Shown: piece by piece, positions 25,395-37,409 of the stretch
Numbering within the stretch: position 1 is the stretch's first letter
How the letters are laid out: every line of letters begins with the position of its first letter
Assembly (NCBI GenBank): GCA_029747015.1
Contig: JAKOGI010000567.1
Coordinates: forward strand, 213,501 to 277,500
Direction: 5' to 3'
DNA from: Carnegiea gigantea
Taxonomy: Eukaryota > Streptophyta > Magnoliopsida > Caryophyllales > Cactaceae
Length of the DNA: 64,000 nt
Position numbers and translations under genes: made by a program
The notes under the pieces: model-generated
The model's input: the letters and a program-made list of their open reading frames with translations, nothing else
The model's database searches: none
Told to the model about the DNA's origin: nothing

Positions 25395-26192
25395 TACCTC
25401 CTAAGGTGATTAGAGTGTCATATTCTTGGTATCCCAACTTTTTGAAGTGTTGCGAGTCGAAATGTCCAAAGGTGCACTTCCTCAATGATCATGTATGGGT
25501 CTTCCCAATTGGCGGTGAGCTTTGCTTGGATTGCCCCCATTCTAATAGCTTCCATCTTCCTTTGCACCAAATCTCTTCCCCTCAGGGGTGTCTCCTTGAC
25601 CTTGCAATTGTGGAACCAAGTCATCCTGATTTTAGCTATTACCTCTTGGAGGTGAGCATCATCCCTAACTATGGGCAACAAGTTGAGTGCTTCCTTTAGT
25701 AGCTTGTTGTTTAGGTCCTCTTGGAAGTCGGTTACTTAATATGCATGGATATCAGCTTTTATTAGGAGCACGACTTCAGGTTTGTAGAAAAGCATGAATG
25801 GTGTCTCTCTTGAAACACTCTTTTCAATTGTTCGAATGGGCCAGAGTATGGCTAGGAGTTCATCAGCCCACGATCCCTTTACATCATTTAGCCTCTTCTT
25901 GAGTCCATTCAAGATTTGCTTGTTGATGGATTTGGCTTATCAATTTGTTTGGGGTCTAACAATGGCGGCGAATCTTATCTAGATGTCATAGTTGGCACAA
26001 TAGTCTTGTACCTTGTAGGTATCGAACCGACAACCATTATGAAATACCATTGACCTTGGAACCCCAAACCTTGTGATAATATTCTTCTATATGAAATTTT
26101 GAACTTCCCTTTGGTAGTGGATGACACGGCTTCCACTTCTACCCACTTGGTAAAGTAATCCACAACCATAAAGAGAAACTTGCATACCTTGT
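25395..26192 (-). pseudogene. integrase core and C-terminus of Tat element A (second half)
   Basis: On the minus strand the frame begins CKFLFMVVDYFTKWVEVEAV, the integrase core with its first catalytic Asp. In shifted frames, RFGVPRSMVFHNGCRFDT follows (second-Asp region; the usual SDNG is FHNG, so that Asp is lost), then FMLFYKPEVVLLIKADI and, at the end, ANWEDPYMIIEE with NHLRRY, the GPY/F-like C-terminal module. Several frame shifts and stops make it inactive. It ends abruptly at 26192, where element B is inserted; the N-terminal half lies at 39239-39660. Confidence 0.85.
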
Positions 26193-27825
26193 TATAGCGG
26201 CCTAAAAATGGCATCTTATTTATGATGAAAATTATCCCCCAACTTGCTTATTTGGGGGCCAAATAGAGTAATCGTTGAATTCAAGTCCAAAATACTAATA
26301 AAACCCAAAAAGGCCAACTTAACAGTGTTTGATGTCCAATTAGGATCCAATCTAGGGAGTATAAGATTATTGAATCTAGGCATGAACATTCTTCATTAAA
26401 TAAGCTTTCTAATGACGTATTATGCACCAAAGTGCGAGAAGCAACGGAAAAGATACAAGTCAAATATTTGGGCTTGTACTGAAAATGATACCTACTAACT
26501 ATTTTGCTTATTTTTTTGTTCAACACTTATCCAAAAATTATGAAATTAGCTTTATTAGAAACTAGACTTAATAAGATTTCAATGAAAAAACGAATCACTT
26601 AAGAGAAAGGTCAGAAGTGAAAGTTATGGCCAAAACAAATTGGGTTGTCCGCGGCCTAGCCCAAGCACTTCCAAGAATTGGGCCAGGTCCTCTAGGTGGA
26701 AGCCTGGCTAAGATCCTTTTCTATGAGTCCATTTCTACCTAAATAGGATCAATTAATTAGAACTCTAGGCTAATTAGTTAGAATCCAAGTTGAATTAGTG
26801 TACAGGTTTAGGTTGACCTTAATGTGACTAGGATTAAGTCTTTTTTCTCTAAACCTATTTGGACTATCCCCTTAACCACTATAAATAGGGGGCTACACCT
26901 AGGGGTTAGGGGGAGGAATCAGGGATGAGTTAGGTATTAGTCAATTGGCACCAAATTAAATTGGCGCTAAAATACATCAAAATATTAGAGAGGAGAGCAT
27001 CAAAATTTAGTATAGAAATACTCCACACGTTGGATATAGGGAATTGGGTCAACCATTAAAAAGACACCACTCTGCCAGGTTCCCAAGCAAGTCAAATGAG
27101 TTATCTTAAGGACAAAAACTCTATCTTCCCCTACTCATTAATTCTATTTCTTTTTTATGATTTTTTTAATCCTAAATCACCAAAGATGTAATCTTTAGGT
27201 AGTTCCCCACTAGTTGTAACTATTATGCTATTCCTTGAATTTTTGTTGGACTAAAGTTTGTACCTTTTGCATGGTTTTATATGATTAAGTGATTCTAATT
27301 TGTTGCACGAACGTATGTTAGTATGATTAAGCCTCACTTTTTGATGTTGATTAGTAGAGCTTGCCGGTGATAATGAGCGGTGACGAGATACATCTCATCA
27401 TATCATTATATCATCGCCTCCAAATCTAGAACTTCAGTTCCATATCAAGGAGTCAGGATGGTCCTCACACTAAAGATTGCTCGGGGCCTTTCTAAAACTC
27501 TTTTAACGCAGTATCAATTTGTCCCTTCGATGTCTCTATCAGTATGATATGCTTCAAGAGATGGCATGGTATGTAAATTTTCCTAAAACTCACTGGCGAC
27601 TCCATTAGTTAAAAGATTAATGTTTCTTTTTCCTCATTACTGTATCTGGTATCTCCATTATTGAGTTTGGGGAAACAGATTCATTTGGGTAGTAGAATCT
27701 TCCTGGACCAGAGTTAGGGTTCTGATCTGACCCTGGAAGCCACCCAGGCTCCTAGATTGGACCTACACCCAAATTTTGGGTTAGGCTTAGGGAACAGACT
27801 AGGCCCAATCTAGGAGAATGGGCAT
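26193..27825 (+). repeat. 5' LTR of element B
   Basis: Long direct repeat with 37410-39000. Both start TATAGNNNCCTAAAAATRGC (canonical Tat LTR start TGTAGACACC, decayed). They share a TATA box with GGGGGCTA, the segment ending in GGCCCAATCTAGGAGAATG, and most bases between. The last 230 bases of the 3' copy (to 39238) are not recognisable here, so the right part was replaced or rearranged after 27825. The left flank CTTGT (26188-26192) pairs with CCTGT (39239-39243) as a 5-bp target duplication with one change. Confidence 0.85.
26880..26887 (+). promoter_or_regulatory. TATA box in 5' LTR of element B
   Basis: TATAAATAGGGGGCTA at 26880 is repeated as TATAAATAGGGGGCTA at 38103 in the 3' LTR, in the same context. 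Position within the LTR and strong conservation between two otherwise diverged copies support a core promoter for the element's RNA. Confidence 0.6.
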
Positions 27826-29685
27826 ACGGGAAATTATCCTAATAGTACTTGTAATAGGCATACTTGCATTATAAGGCACTGCCTACCAGGGGTCAACAGC
27901 GCCTCTAGGCAAAACCCTGATTCTATCCCTTAGGAAAGTGGATGGTCACTTGGTGGGGGCATTTAGGCTTCCAACTAAGCAAACAGTTGCTTCACCACTC
28001 ATAACATACTTTGTTGGTCCCTATGACTCGGGAAAGCAACCAAAATGTTCTAGTCATACCATGCACCTTATGGATGGCATACGAAGCGTTCAGTCGTGAA
28101 AGACTGTTCGAAACCTAACCTGAAACCTCTATAACCTAGAACTCTTGTTAGGTTGGAGCTCATATGTATGAAAATGCAATGTGTCCTTGTATGATTAAAC
28201 TTCTTTACCCCAAAGGATTATACATTGATACTATGAGTCTTAGGAAAGCCTATGTTAGAGAAAATCGAGTCTAGGAATTGGATTAGGAATCGAAGTAGTT
28301 TCTGCGCCAATTGAGTTCTAAAAGGACTCTTGATTCAAAATCCGAAAAGGTTCCAATTCCAATTTAGAGCACCTGTTTTGGTTTTAAAAAAACAAAGCCA
28401 TCCTAGCTGGATTAAAAAAAAAAAGAAACCAAAAAAAAAAAGAATTGTTAGTCTATGTCTAGGAGTATAATGAAATCTGTATCAAGCCCAGAACCCAGTC
28501 AGGATGTATTAGGGTCTAATTAGCGGAGTCTGTCAGGTCACATGCATACCAGTCCATTAAAGAGTCAGAATAAAAAAAGGCTAAGTTTTAGGCCTGGTAG
28601 AACCCGACCGGGATTGAATTAGGAAGTCAGGTCAAGTCTTTGTCCTTTTAGAGTCTGCATTCATAGCAGGAAGCTATATTCTAGGCCCTTAATGTTAGAG
28701 CTAGGTCTGTAACTCAGCATAGGTCATTTAGGACCTTAGCACATCAGTTGTAGAATGCTTAAGGCCAAAGAGTCGTGATTATTAGGCCTCATCATACATA
28801 GTCCATGAGTCCATCTAGCCCTAAGGTGCATAATGCGACCGATTAGAACTTTAGAATACCAACCCATTTTAGCTTGCATCCAATTCTGAATCATCTTCAT
28901 AATGCGTCAGTCCAATTAAGGCCGAGATATCTTATCCATGCATAAGTTCATGGTCCACATATCATATTCCATAGATCTAGGATCCCTAAATGAGTCCGCC
29001 GAGATCCACCAATGTGCTAAGATAAGCCCATTCTAACAAGCCACACCACAGTCATACTAAGGTCAGTAGAGGGCTAGAGGCCTGTGATTCATTTAAGAAA
29101 GACTTAAGTCTAACTTGGGCTCATAAGCCACCTCTTTAAGCCTAACTTAGGACCTAAAGCAGGATAAGGCCCAATTTCAGCCTAAAACCCCATATCTTAA
29201 CCCCATTTCAGCCTAAACCTTCAAGCCCCTCAAGCCATTTTCTCCTTTTCAAATTACAAGTCATTAACTATTTCATTTAGCCTATATCCAGCATGGTTGA
29301 TCACTCATAACAGTTCACCCCTTTAAACCATCACCTTATTGCTCAGGATAGGGAGGACAAAGAAGGTATACGAGCAGAGTCTGTAAACTATGAGACTTCT
29401 ATCTGAAGAAGAATCTAGGGGAAATCCATCAGTTGGGTCAAAGTTAACATCTAAGTCAAAGTCCACTACTTTACCAATCCCCATGATAGGGGGTAATGAA
29501 TTGGCTCAACTCGTAAAGATAGAAGAAAAAAATGTAAACTAGACTAGATAAGAGTGAGAAGAAGATAGAACTGATAGCCACTTCGCTTCAAACTCTTATC
29601 AAGAATGCCCTAATGGAAAAGGTGAATAACCTACAGTGGAGGAGGGGAAGATGATAAGAAGAAGGAAGAAAAAGGGGAAAAGAGC
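27826..29685. other. element B leader and possible replaced LTR end
   Basis: No coding region. It lies between the recognisable 5' LTR and gag of element B. It contains A-rich runs near 28390-28440. A primer-binding site was not identified with confidence. Confidence 0.45.
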
Positions 29686-30340
29686 AGTCCTCAACCGATC
29701 CAAGAGTAGATCAAATAGAACAATGGCTTAAGGAATCTTTCATGTTCAATAATTACTTTAATGATTATATGGGATTCACTTTTATCATAGAAGGGAAAGT
29801 ACTCTTAAAATTCACTATGCCAGATATCAAGTTCCATGGAACCAAAAATCGTCACTATCATGTGAGGAATTTACTTTGTGTAATGACACTAAAAGAAATT
29901 GATAAGGACATGTTCCCCATCATATTTCCTTGAATGTTTGACAAGGATGTGATGAGATGGTATAATATTGTAGACTCACAAAAGGTCGCAAATTAGGATG
30001 ATCTTTGTAAAGAATTTCTACGTTAGTATTCATACAATGCTGACCCACTAATTATACTCAGAGACATAAAGTGAACTAAGCAAGAGGTAAAGGAAAGTTT
30101 TTCTGACTTCCTTACTCGATGGAGGGCAAAAGCCGCTCATATGGGTAATTGATCCTTAGAGGCTGATCAAGTAACATTGTTCTTTAGGAACCTCCAAGCC
30201 ACATATAGATAGCACCTACTATTCACATTGTTTGAAAACTTCACTGCACCAAGGAACCTAGGTATGCTCTTAGAGGAAGAATTAGCTAAAGAGGCACCAG
30301 TTAAGACTGGTAGCAACTAGAAGAACAATTATCAGAAAAT
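29686..30340 (+). pseudogene. gag of element B (Retrotrans_gag)
   Basis: The frame carries KFTMPDIKFHGTKNRHYHVR then NLLCVMTLKEIDKDMF, RWYNIVDSQK, DDLCKEFL, KQEVKESFSDFLTRWRAKAA and LGMLLEEELAKEAPV. This is the canonical plant gypsy capsid pattern (IPKFDG...H...F...M...G.....FP..L.G.A..WY..L...SI..W..L...F...Y). Many stops (such as after PIIFP and in the middle of the later blocks) show it is a dead copy. No zinc knuckle or pol follows, so B looks like a gag-only deletion derivative. Confidence 0.8.
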
Positions 30341-32842
30341 GGATAAGAAAGATAAAGGCCTCACAAGTAAGGAGATGCATGCTCTAGATTGCTACACTAA
30401 ATACATCCCTACTGGAACCACTCACGAAGGGCAACAACCCGCCTAACTTGCATGATGACATTCTAGCCATTTCAAACCACCAAAGTGAAAAGTGGGGCCC
30501 ATCACATAATGAGAATGGTTGAATCCAATCCCAAAATGCCTCCACACAGGATGCCTTTAATTCTGCTGACTTTAGAAGATGTGACGTTTCATGCTCAGCG
30601 TATAGTCATGTGTTGGGTCTTAGAGTCATTCGCTTTTTGAATCCAAGTCTAATGTAACCTTCATTTATTAATAAAATCATTTTCTCCATCATTTCTTTTG
30701 TATATTCTTATATCCTTCTTTTCTAAAATGCTTCCACCCTAGGACAAACCCCGGGTAAAAAACAAAAAAAAAAAAAAGAGAGAAAAAAAGGAGGAAAAAA
30801 AGAGGTGCTAGCTAGAAAAACTCACAAGGTGAGCTAGGCAAAAGGAGAGAGAGCAAAATAAAAACAGACAAAGGATTTCAATCCATCATCTGAAATATGG
30901 AAAAGATCTTTCTTACAATAAGTCATGCAGCTTTAAAGGATATACTTAGGATAGGAAGCTTCCTTTGGTAACCTGCATTATTACCTTTATTAAACTTGAT
31001 AAATTACTGCTTGGAACCCCTTTGAGCCTTCAAATAAGCCTATTTCTTTGGTAACACATCTGATCTAATAAGGAAGTAGGAATGTGTCATGGGTGGCATT
31101 AAGATCAAAATTAGCAATAAAAAAGATCATGAAGAAAAGTTCAGTCCAAATGATCCCACCCCAAAAAAAAAAAAGAAAAAAGAAGAGTTTGAGGATAAGA
31201 AAAGAAAGAAATTGTTAATTTACGCTAACTTCATCACCCATGCACACTTGGGGATTTCCTAAGAATTGTTTGAGCCTTCACACTGATTCCCTCCCTTTGG
31301 CACCTTAATCCTTAAGCTTGCCTTAAAAAGTTGTTCCGGAGGCATCCCTCCTTTAAGTTGCATGTTCTTATCCTTGAACTACAACTGGTCTGATTCTACA
31401 TTAGATACACAGGTAGCCCCTTTTGAGGTACAACCATGAAGATTCTTTTCCATAAAGAAACATCTAAATTAAACCATTTAGTCTCTAAAAAGAAAAGAAA
31501 AAGAATATAGAGTAGTTGGCCTGAAAACCTAAAAAGGCAGAGGCAAAATGAGAGTGAAAATAAAACCTTGGTTTTGATAGGACAAAGGAGCATTCCATTG
31601 CCTGCACTCATCAATCAGATTGGACAAAACATTCACCCACTTTACCACCTCCTCTCAATCACTAATCTTGCCTCCATTCCAAAATTCAGGACTCATGGTG
31701 TCAACCATGACTAAAAATTCAGGAGTAGGTACTCACTTTGTATTCTCGGCTTTCATAAATGGGCACTCACCCATTAGGCAAGATGGGAGGCTCTCCTATG
31801 TTTCCCTAGATAGTTAGGGCTCCCTTCATAGCAAATATTTTCCAACAAGGAGATAACCATATTCTTTGCACTGAACTAGTGGCTACTCTAGGCAGCACCA
31901 GAAAAAGTATTTTCCCAACATGGGAAGGATTGCATTTATTATATTGGACTGGTGGCTACTTTAACCAAAACTAACAAGAGTAGCTTTGACTATCATTATT
32001 CACTCACATCTAGGGCTTATGTTATAATAAACAGAAATTGGAGGCTTGCTTAACAAGGGATCGCTTTAATGTAAACTTAATGAATACCCTTTCCTTAAAA
32101 AGAAAGATTTTCTATCATGGGTAGCTTACACCCATGACTTGGCCTAACCTAGCAGTCACCTAACTTTTTACCGCTCATCCTAAACCACAAAATCTCACCG
32201 TCCCTAACCCACCAGACTTTTATGCCTTAATCGAGCTTTATCCAATGGATCCCAAACTTAGTATGAGAGTTGCATATGAGAATAAACCATCACATGTCTG
32301 CATAGTCAGCATAATTATATCTACATAGTCAGCACAACTGAGTTTGCATAGTCATCACATTGGCATTGTCTCACTTGGGCTAGCAAGTGCACTTGCATGA
32401 ATGCATAGTTCTTTAACATATTTATTAGATTGCCCTTCGCTTTGAGCATTTGGGAACCTTGGATTGAAGAAGAGTGCAATAAGCCTTTACAATGGCCCTA
32501 TAGGAAAGACACATAACCGTGGTCAGCCATGAATCAACATCAAATGTTCTCAAGATAGGGTCAACAGCTGTCGTAGAAGACATCTATACTTCGATCCTCA
32601 CCTTAATCACGTGCAGTCAAAGTGGGGGCTTTATCCTCAAAGAAGGTCTTATGCAAGCATCCTTATCGAAATGACATCAATCGAACTTCAGTTTATCAGG
32701 TAAAAAAGCCTAAGAGGATCTTGCCAAAGAGGACACTCCACCCTTTTTATCTCAAAAAGAAGATCAATGCTATACCAAGAATCAACAGGTCTCCATTGCC
32801 TTTCAATAAAGAAATCTTGTGTAAGTCTTTCTTGATAGGATC
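30341..32842. other. internal noncoding region of element B
   Basis: After gag there is no protease, RT or integrase in any frame. The region includes A-rich/GA-rich low-complexity tracts (30755-30860, 31155-31210). The small open frames (31396-31614 minus, 31620-31817 plus) have no domain. Best read as the non-autonomous interior of element B. Confidence 0.55.
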
Positions 32843-33301
32843 GGTGAGGAGGATGAGTCCTTCTTAGACTCATACTTGAAAGCATTGAAGAGTGATGAAA
32901 GCAAAGCAAAGGAGAATGAAAGAGAAGGAGAAGCACGATTTAGGAGCAGATTGAACACTCCACAATCCAAGCCATTTATAGGCAAAATGAGGAGGAAAAG
33001 GCCAAAAGAGGATCGGATCGTGTTCTCCACCATTCATATAAGCATATTCCTTCACAGTAAGCTAAAAGGCAAGGGAACAAGAAAGGTAAAAGGGATGCCA
33101 AGTAAGAGGGCCCAGTCAAGTCCCCCACACCTCACATGGGCATATTCCCTCTACAAAAAGCCAACGCACTCAAACAAAAAGAAGAAAACAAGCAAAGAAG
33201 ACAAGCTAAAGGGGCCTAGCCATGATCTCTATGTGTATGGGAACTTACAATCATCAAAAGAACACAAGCATGCAAACAAAGAAAGAAAAGCCAAAGCATG
33301 A
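32843..33301 (+). pseudogene. charged Lys/Glu/Ser-rich ORF in element B, unrecognised
   Basis: An open frame of about 150 codons that starts in EEDESFLDSYLKALKSDESK and then continues with Lys-, Arg- and Ser-rich sequence up to KERKAKA. I do not recognise a domain. It is hydrophilic and predicted disordered by composition, with no membrane segment. It lies between gag and the 45-bp repeat array and shares the plus strand with gag. It could be a lineage-specific second ORF or merely open low-complexity DNA. Confidence 0.35.
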
Positions 33302-33534
33302 AAGGTGGTTAACAAAACTCGATTCAGGTTGCCACCATCACATGATCATGTTTTTCTTGGAAAATACAAAAGAAGAAGAAGCCAAGGCAAAAAGGGTTCA
33401 ACGGATAATCTACATCCATGAGCATCCAAAGCATACAAGAATGGAATACTTACGAAAGTATTTCAAAACATTCATCAAAGTCATAAGGTAAAATTAAGAG
33501 CCCTGACATAGATATTTCACAATTTGCTCGACTG

Positions 33535-34189
33535 GCAAAAAGATCTACTACTCCAACGATATTGAAACCTACTCGATCAGCAAAAGGTCCGTTACTCCAA
33601 TGATATGGATAAATACACGAGTTCGTTTGATTGAAAAAAGGGCCCGCTACTCCACCGATATGGAAGCCTGCTTAACTAGCAAAGAGGTCCGCTATTCCAG
33701 TGATATAGAACTCTGCTAAAGGATAAATTCATGAGTTCTCTTGACTGGCAAAAAGGTCTGCTACTCCATTGACACGGAAACTTGCTCGACTAGGAAAAAA
33801 GTCCACTACTCCAGCGATACGGTAACCTGCTCAATCGATAAAAAGGTCCGCTATTTTAGCAATATGAAAACCTTCTCAACTGGAAAAAAGGTCCACTATT
33901 CCAGTGATACGGGTAAATTTTCTAATCTGCTTGACAGGCAAAAAAAAAAAGGTCTGCCACTCCAACGATACGGAAACCTGCTCCATCTACAAAAAGGTCC
34001 GCTGTTCCAGCGATACGGAAGCCTGCTCCACCGCCAAAAAGGTTCACTACCCCAGTGACGTAGAAACTTGCTTGACCAACAAAGAGGTCCACTCCTCCAG
34101 CGACAAGGAAACTTGCTAACCCAGTGAAAGGACAAATTCATGAATTTGCTTGATTGGTAAAAATGTTCGATAAAAATGCTCGGTACTCC
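33535..34189 (+). repeat. 45-bp tandem array, about 13 units, with higher-order pattern
   Basis: The unit is roughly GTCCGCTACTCCAGCGATAC then GGAAACCTGCTCGACTGGCAAAAAG. Landmark CTACTCC/CTATTCC falls at 33761, 33806, 33851 and 33896, exactly 45 bp apart, so the array keeps a 15-codon frame. A 105-codon open frame (33741-34058) reads as KKVHYSSDTETCST-like repeats. Four units (near 33600, 33700, 33905, 34110) carry an extra segment of about 24 bp containing GATAAATTCATGAGTT, a hint of a higher-order repeat. It sits upstream of the 3' LTR of element B. Confidence 0.9.
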
Positions 34190-34194
34190 GACAA

Positions 34195-37100
34195 TGTAAT
34201 AGCTCAACCCTAAATCATGTTTATTTATTTAATTAAGTCATGTTATTAATTTTTCACATTTATTTATCTCATTTAATCATCCCGGTTGGAAGAATTCATT
34301 TGGGACTCTACTCTGCAATTCGAGTTTCATTTACCGAAAATTTTCGGAAAAATTGATAGTAGGCCTCGATAATTATGATTTAAGTGATTAAATTATTTTT
34401 CATGACACCACAAGCATTTTAATCTCGTACTTCGGAAAAAATAATGAAAAAAAATTTTGCAAACGCACCCGGTTTCAACTCTTTTCCGAACTCGAGCCCG
34501 TTTAAGGTCAATTTCGGCCCAATGAGACTTAGGTACATTTGTTTAGCTAATGACCCTTAATTATGCCTAATTTATACTTAGTAAAAAGTAGCTTTTAGCA
34601 CTTTAAATATGAACTAAGTTTTTTTTTACTTCATTTTCGACCAAGCAAATATTCAAGTCACTTTCTCTCTCTTCTTCTCTCCTCCTTCTCTCTACCCAAG
34701 GCCAGTAGGCCCCCCAGCCCCCATTGTGGTGTTTTCCAACCACTTTTCGGCTAGCCTCCGGCAAGGATTACAACCCCCCAACAACCTCCCTCCATTGGCT
34801 ACCATCTTCCATCCTCAAAATCACCGAACATCATCTCCATCACCACTTTTTTTCAGGTTCAAAGTAAGTAACATTAATCTTGTTCTTTGGATTTATGGTT
34901 TTTTTTTCTTATTTTGGTTGTTTTAATGATGAATCATGTTGTTTTGATTGAATTAAGAGTTATCTTGGTGATGCATCATGGTGGAGTTGAAGTTGGATTA
35001 TGCTAGGGTTAGAGTTACTTCTTAATCATGCTAGTTTAAGTTTGAAGTGATTGATTTGGATTATTTTGTATTTGATTTTGCAATTCTTATCATTATAAAT
35101 GATTATGGTAATGTTGCTATGGTTTTGGATGAATTAAAGAGTGATTTTAGAGGGTGTTTACATGAAGAAAAGATGAAACTAGGTGATTTAGGGCTGGAAA
35201 ACAGACTCAACATAGGGGCCTGTTTATGAATAAACTAGTATTTTGTGGGATATGGAAAAATTATATTTTTGGTGTGAAGATACCTCAATGAGTTAGCTTT
35301 CAATAGGCTCTGAAATTACTTAATTCCAAATTGTATAGACAAAGTTATGGCCACTTTACTGAAGACTGCGCAGAATACATCAAAACTGAGAGTAGTTTTG
35401 AATAGTGGACTTTACGAAAAAACTGGTATTGATTGGCTCATTACAAATTTGTATTTTTGGTTTGTGGATAGGTTAATGAGTTAGCTTTCACATGCTTTTT
35501 GAATCGCCTTAATCCGAGTTTTGTGGAAAAAGTTATGGTCATTTTGCTACGACTTCGCAGATTGAACTGAAATTATGCACGTCTGTGTTCTACCCTAATT
35601 TTAGGGATCGTACTATGTGAATCATACTTTGTGTCCTAAATAAAAGTTTTAGTGGACATTATGAGCTTTTCATTTTGGGGTTTTACAATTTATTTGGAGG
35701 TTGGGAGTGAAAGATATGGATTTTCTAATGCAGACCATCAAACGGTAATATGAGTGAATGCAGAAATCGTAACATTTGAAAACATTTTCAGAAGTTTCTA
35801 TATAATTATGAGTATTGTAAGGAAATTACAAAGTGTAGTGAGTTCAACAAGTGTGATTATGTATAGAAGCTTACTTGGGTTGAAAACCAAGTTAAATGAG
35901 CATGAAAATGAAATTTGGGAAGTGAGCAAAGTAATGACTCAAAATTAGTGTCCATCGAACCAAGCTACTGTTATTTGAGCTTTTGTGAACCTCACAACAC
36001 CTCTCCTGACATTAAGCCTTCTATTATCCATTTCAGAAGCATTACACTTTCCATTATCCATTTCGAAAATATCAGAAATCCATATTTTATTTATATCAAT
36101 TAAGATCTTTTCATTATCACCTCAATCATTCCAATTTGGTCTATTTTGTTTCAGTTTGTTGTATTTCAAGTTCAACAATTCTAATTGATTTATTTTTCAA
36201 ATCCTTTTGTTGTAACTTATCTTATATTGAATTAGTGGAATTGTGGAAGTTTTTTAATTAATCAATTTCCATTATAACAGAGTAAATATTGTTTACTAAC
36301 TGCATTTACCTATAATTACATTTCTTTAGCAGAATCGGGGCCTAGTCTATCGTCTCCATTGTGCATAAGTATTATCAAGTGAAATATCATTTTAAAGACT
36401 TCAGGTACGCCCATTGCCTGTATCTTTAGAAATTAAAGTTCATTTATCAAAGTATCAAGTTCTGGTAAGTACATCAATGAATCAGTTTACACAGTGATTT
36501 ATCAGTTAATTAGTGACCCTGTCAGTTATCATCTATAAGACATTCGCTCTTTAGTTATCCACACAGCTTCAGGCCAGGTCTCTGATCGGTTTGGCAGGTG
36601 TACACCTATCCATAGATCGTAACAGTATCAAGGGGTTCACTATCAGATAATAATTAGCAATGCAGTTTTATATTCATCTCATTCCCTGTTTTAACCTTAA
36701 ATGAATTACAAAGTGGGCCCAATCAGTGTTTCAATGATCATTTAACAATTCAAGAATACATGTGCTGAGTTTCGGCTCACAGTTCGAAATATTTTTCATA
36801 TTTTGTTCTAGGCAAATGCTCAGAGAATTGCCCTCATGCTAGCAAAGCAGCCGAAGAGAATAAGTTGAGCAAGAAAATCTGTATAAATCAGCGGTGATAC
36901 AGTATATGCATACTTTAAAACTGTATTTTAAATTCTTCAGTGTATGAGGATATAGATTCCATGGTGAATTATCTTACTATGGTTTATAAACCTTACAGTG
37001 GTTAACACTTGATTGTGAATGGATGATCATGTGTGAATATGTATGGTTGAGGTTATGCTTAACTATGTTATTTCAAGATACATACTTCAAGCCTTGTCAT

Positions 37101-37205
37101 TTAGGATGGCAGTAACGCCCCTATCATTGGATTTATCAGATTACAATTGAGTGATTTATTAAAGAGAATATAAATAGTGAAACATGTTTAATTTGGGGCG
37201 TTACA
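34195..37205 (+). mobile_element. solo LTR (about 3.0 kb) inserted in element B
   Basis: It starts TGTAATAGCTCAACCC and ends TTTAATTTGGGGCGTTACA. Gypsy LTRs of the Tekay/Del kind typically begin TGTAACRCCCC and end GGGGCGTTACA, and the left end here fits a decayed form. No internal polyprotein exists between the ends. Flanks are GACAA (34190-34194) and AGCAA (37206-37210), an imperfect 5-bp duplication. It separates the 45-bp array from the rest of element B. Small open frames inside have no domain. Confidence 0.65.
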
Positions 37206-37409
37206 AGCAACAAGGACATCTACTAATTCACCAAGTCAAGGACAAAATGCACTAGGCACCATCACAGTAGAGGTAGATAGACACCAAGTCTTAGGATCCT
37301 TCGTAGTCCGATGTAGATTCTACATAATCACAACCCGCTAGACAATAACAAAAAGCAACTATTACTTTGACCTTCGCTATACCACGGCTCAGCTAAAGTA
37401 GGGGATTAC
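37206..37409 (+). other. end of element B interior with polypurine tract
   Basis: Continuation of element B after the solo LTR. AAAGTAGGGGATTA at 37396-37409, immediately before the 3' LTR, is the likely polypurine tract. Confidence 0.6.

Noticed and set aside
33741..34207. Whether the 45-bp array is a CRISPR array
   Set aside because: The units are contiguous and vary throughout; there are no constant repeats separated by unique spacers, and the setting is a plant retroelement.
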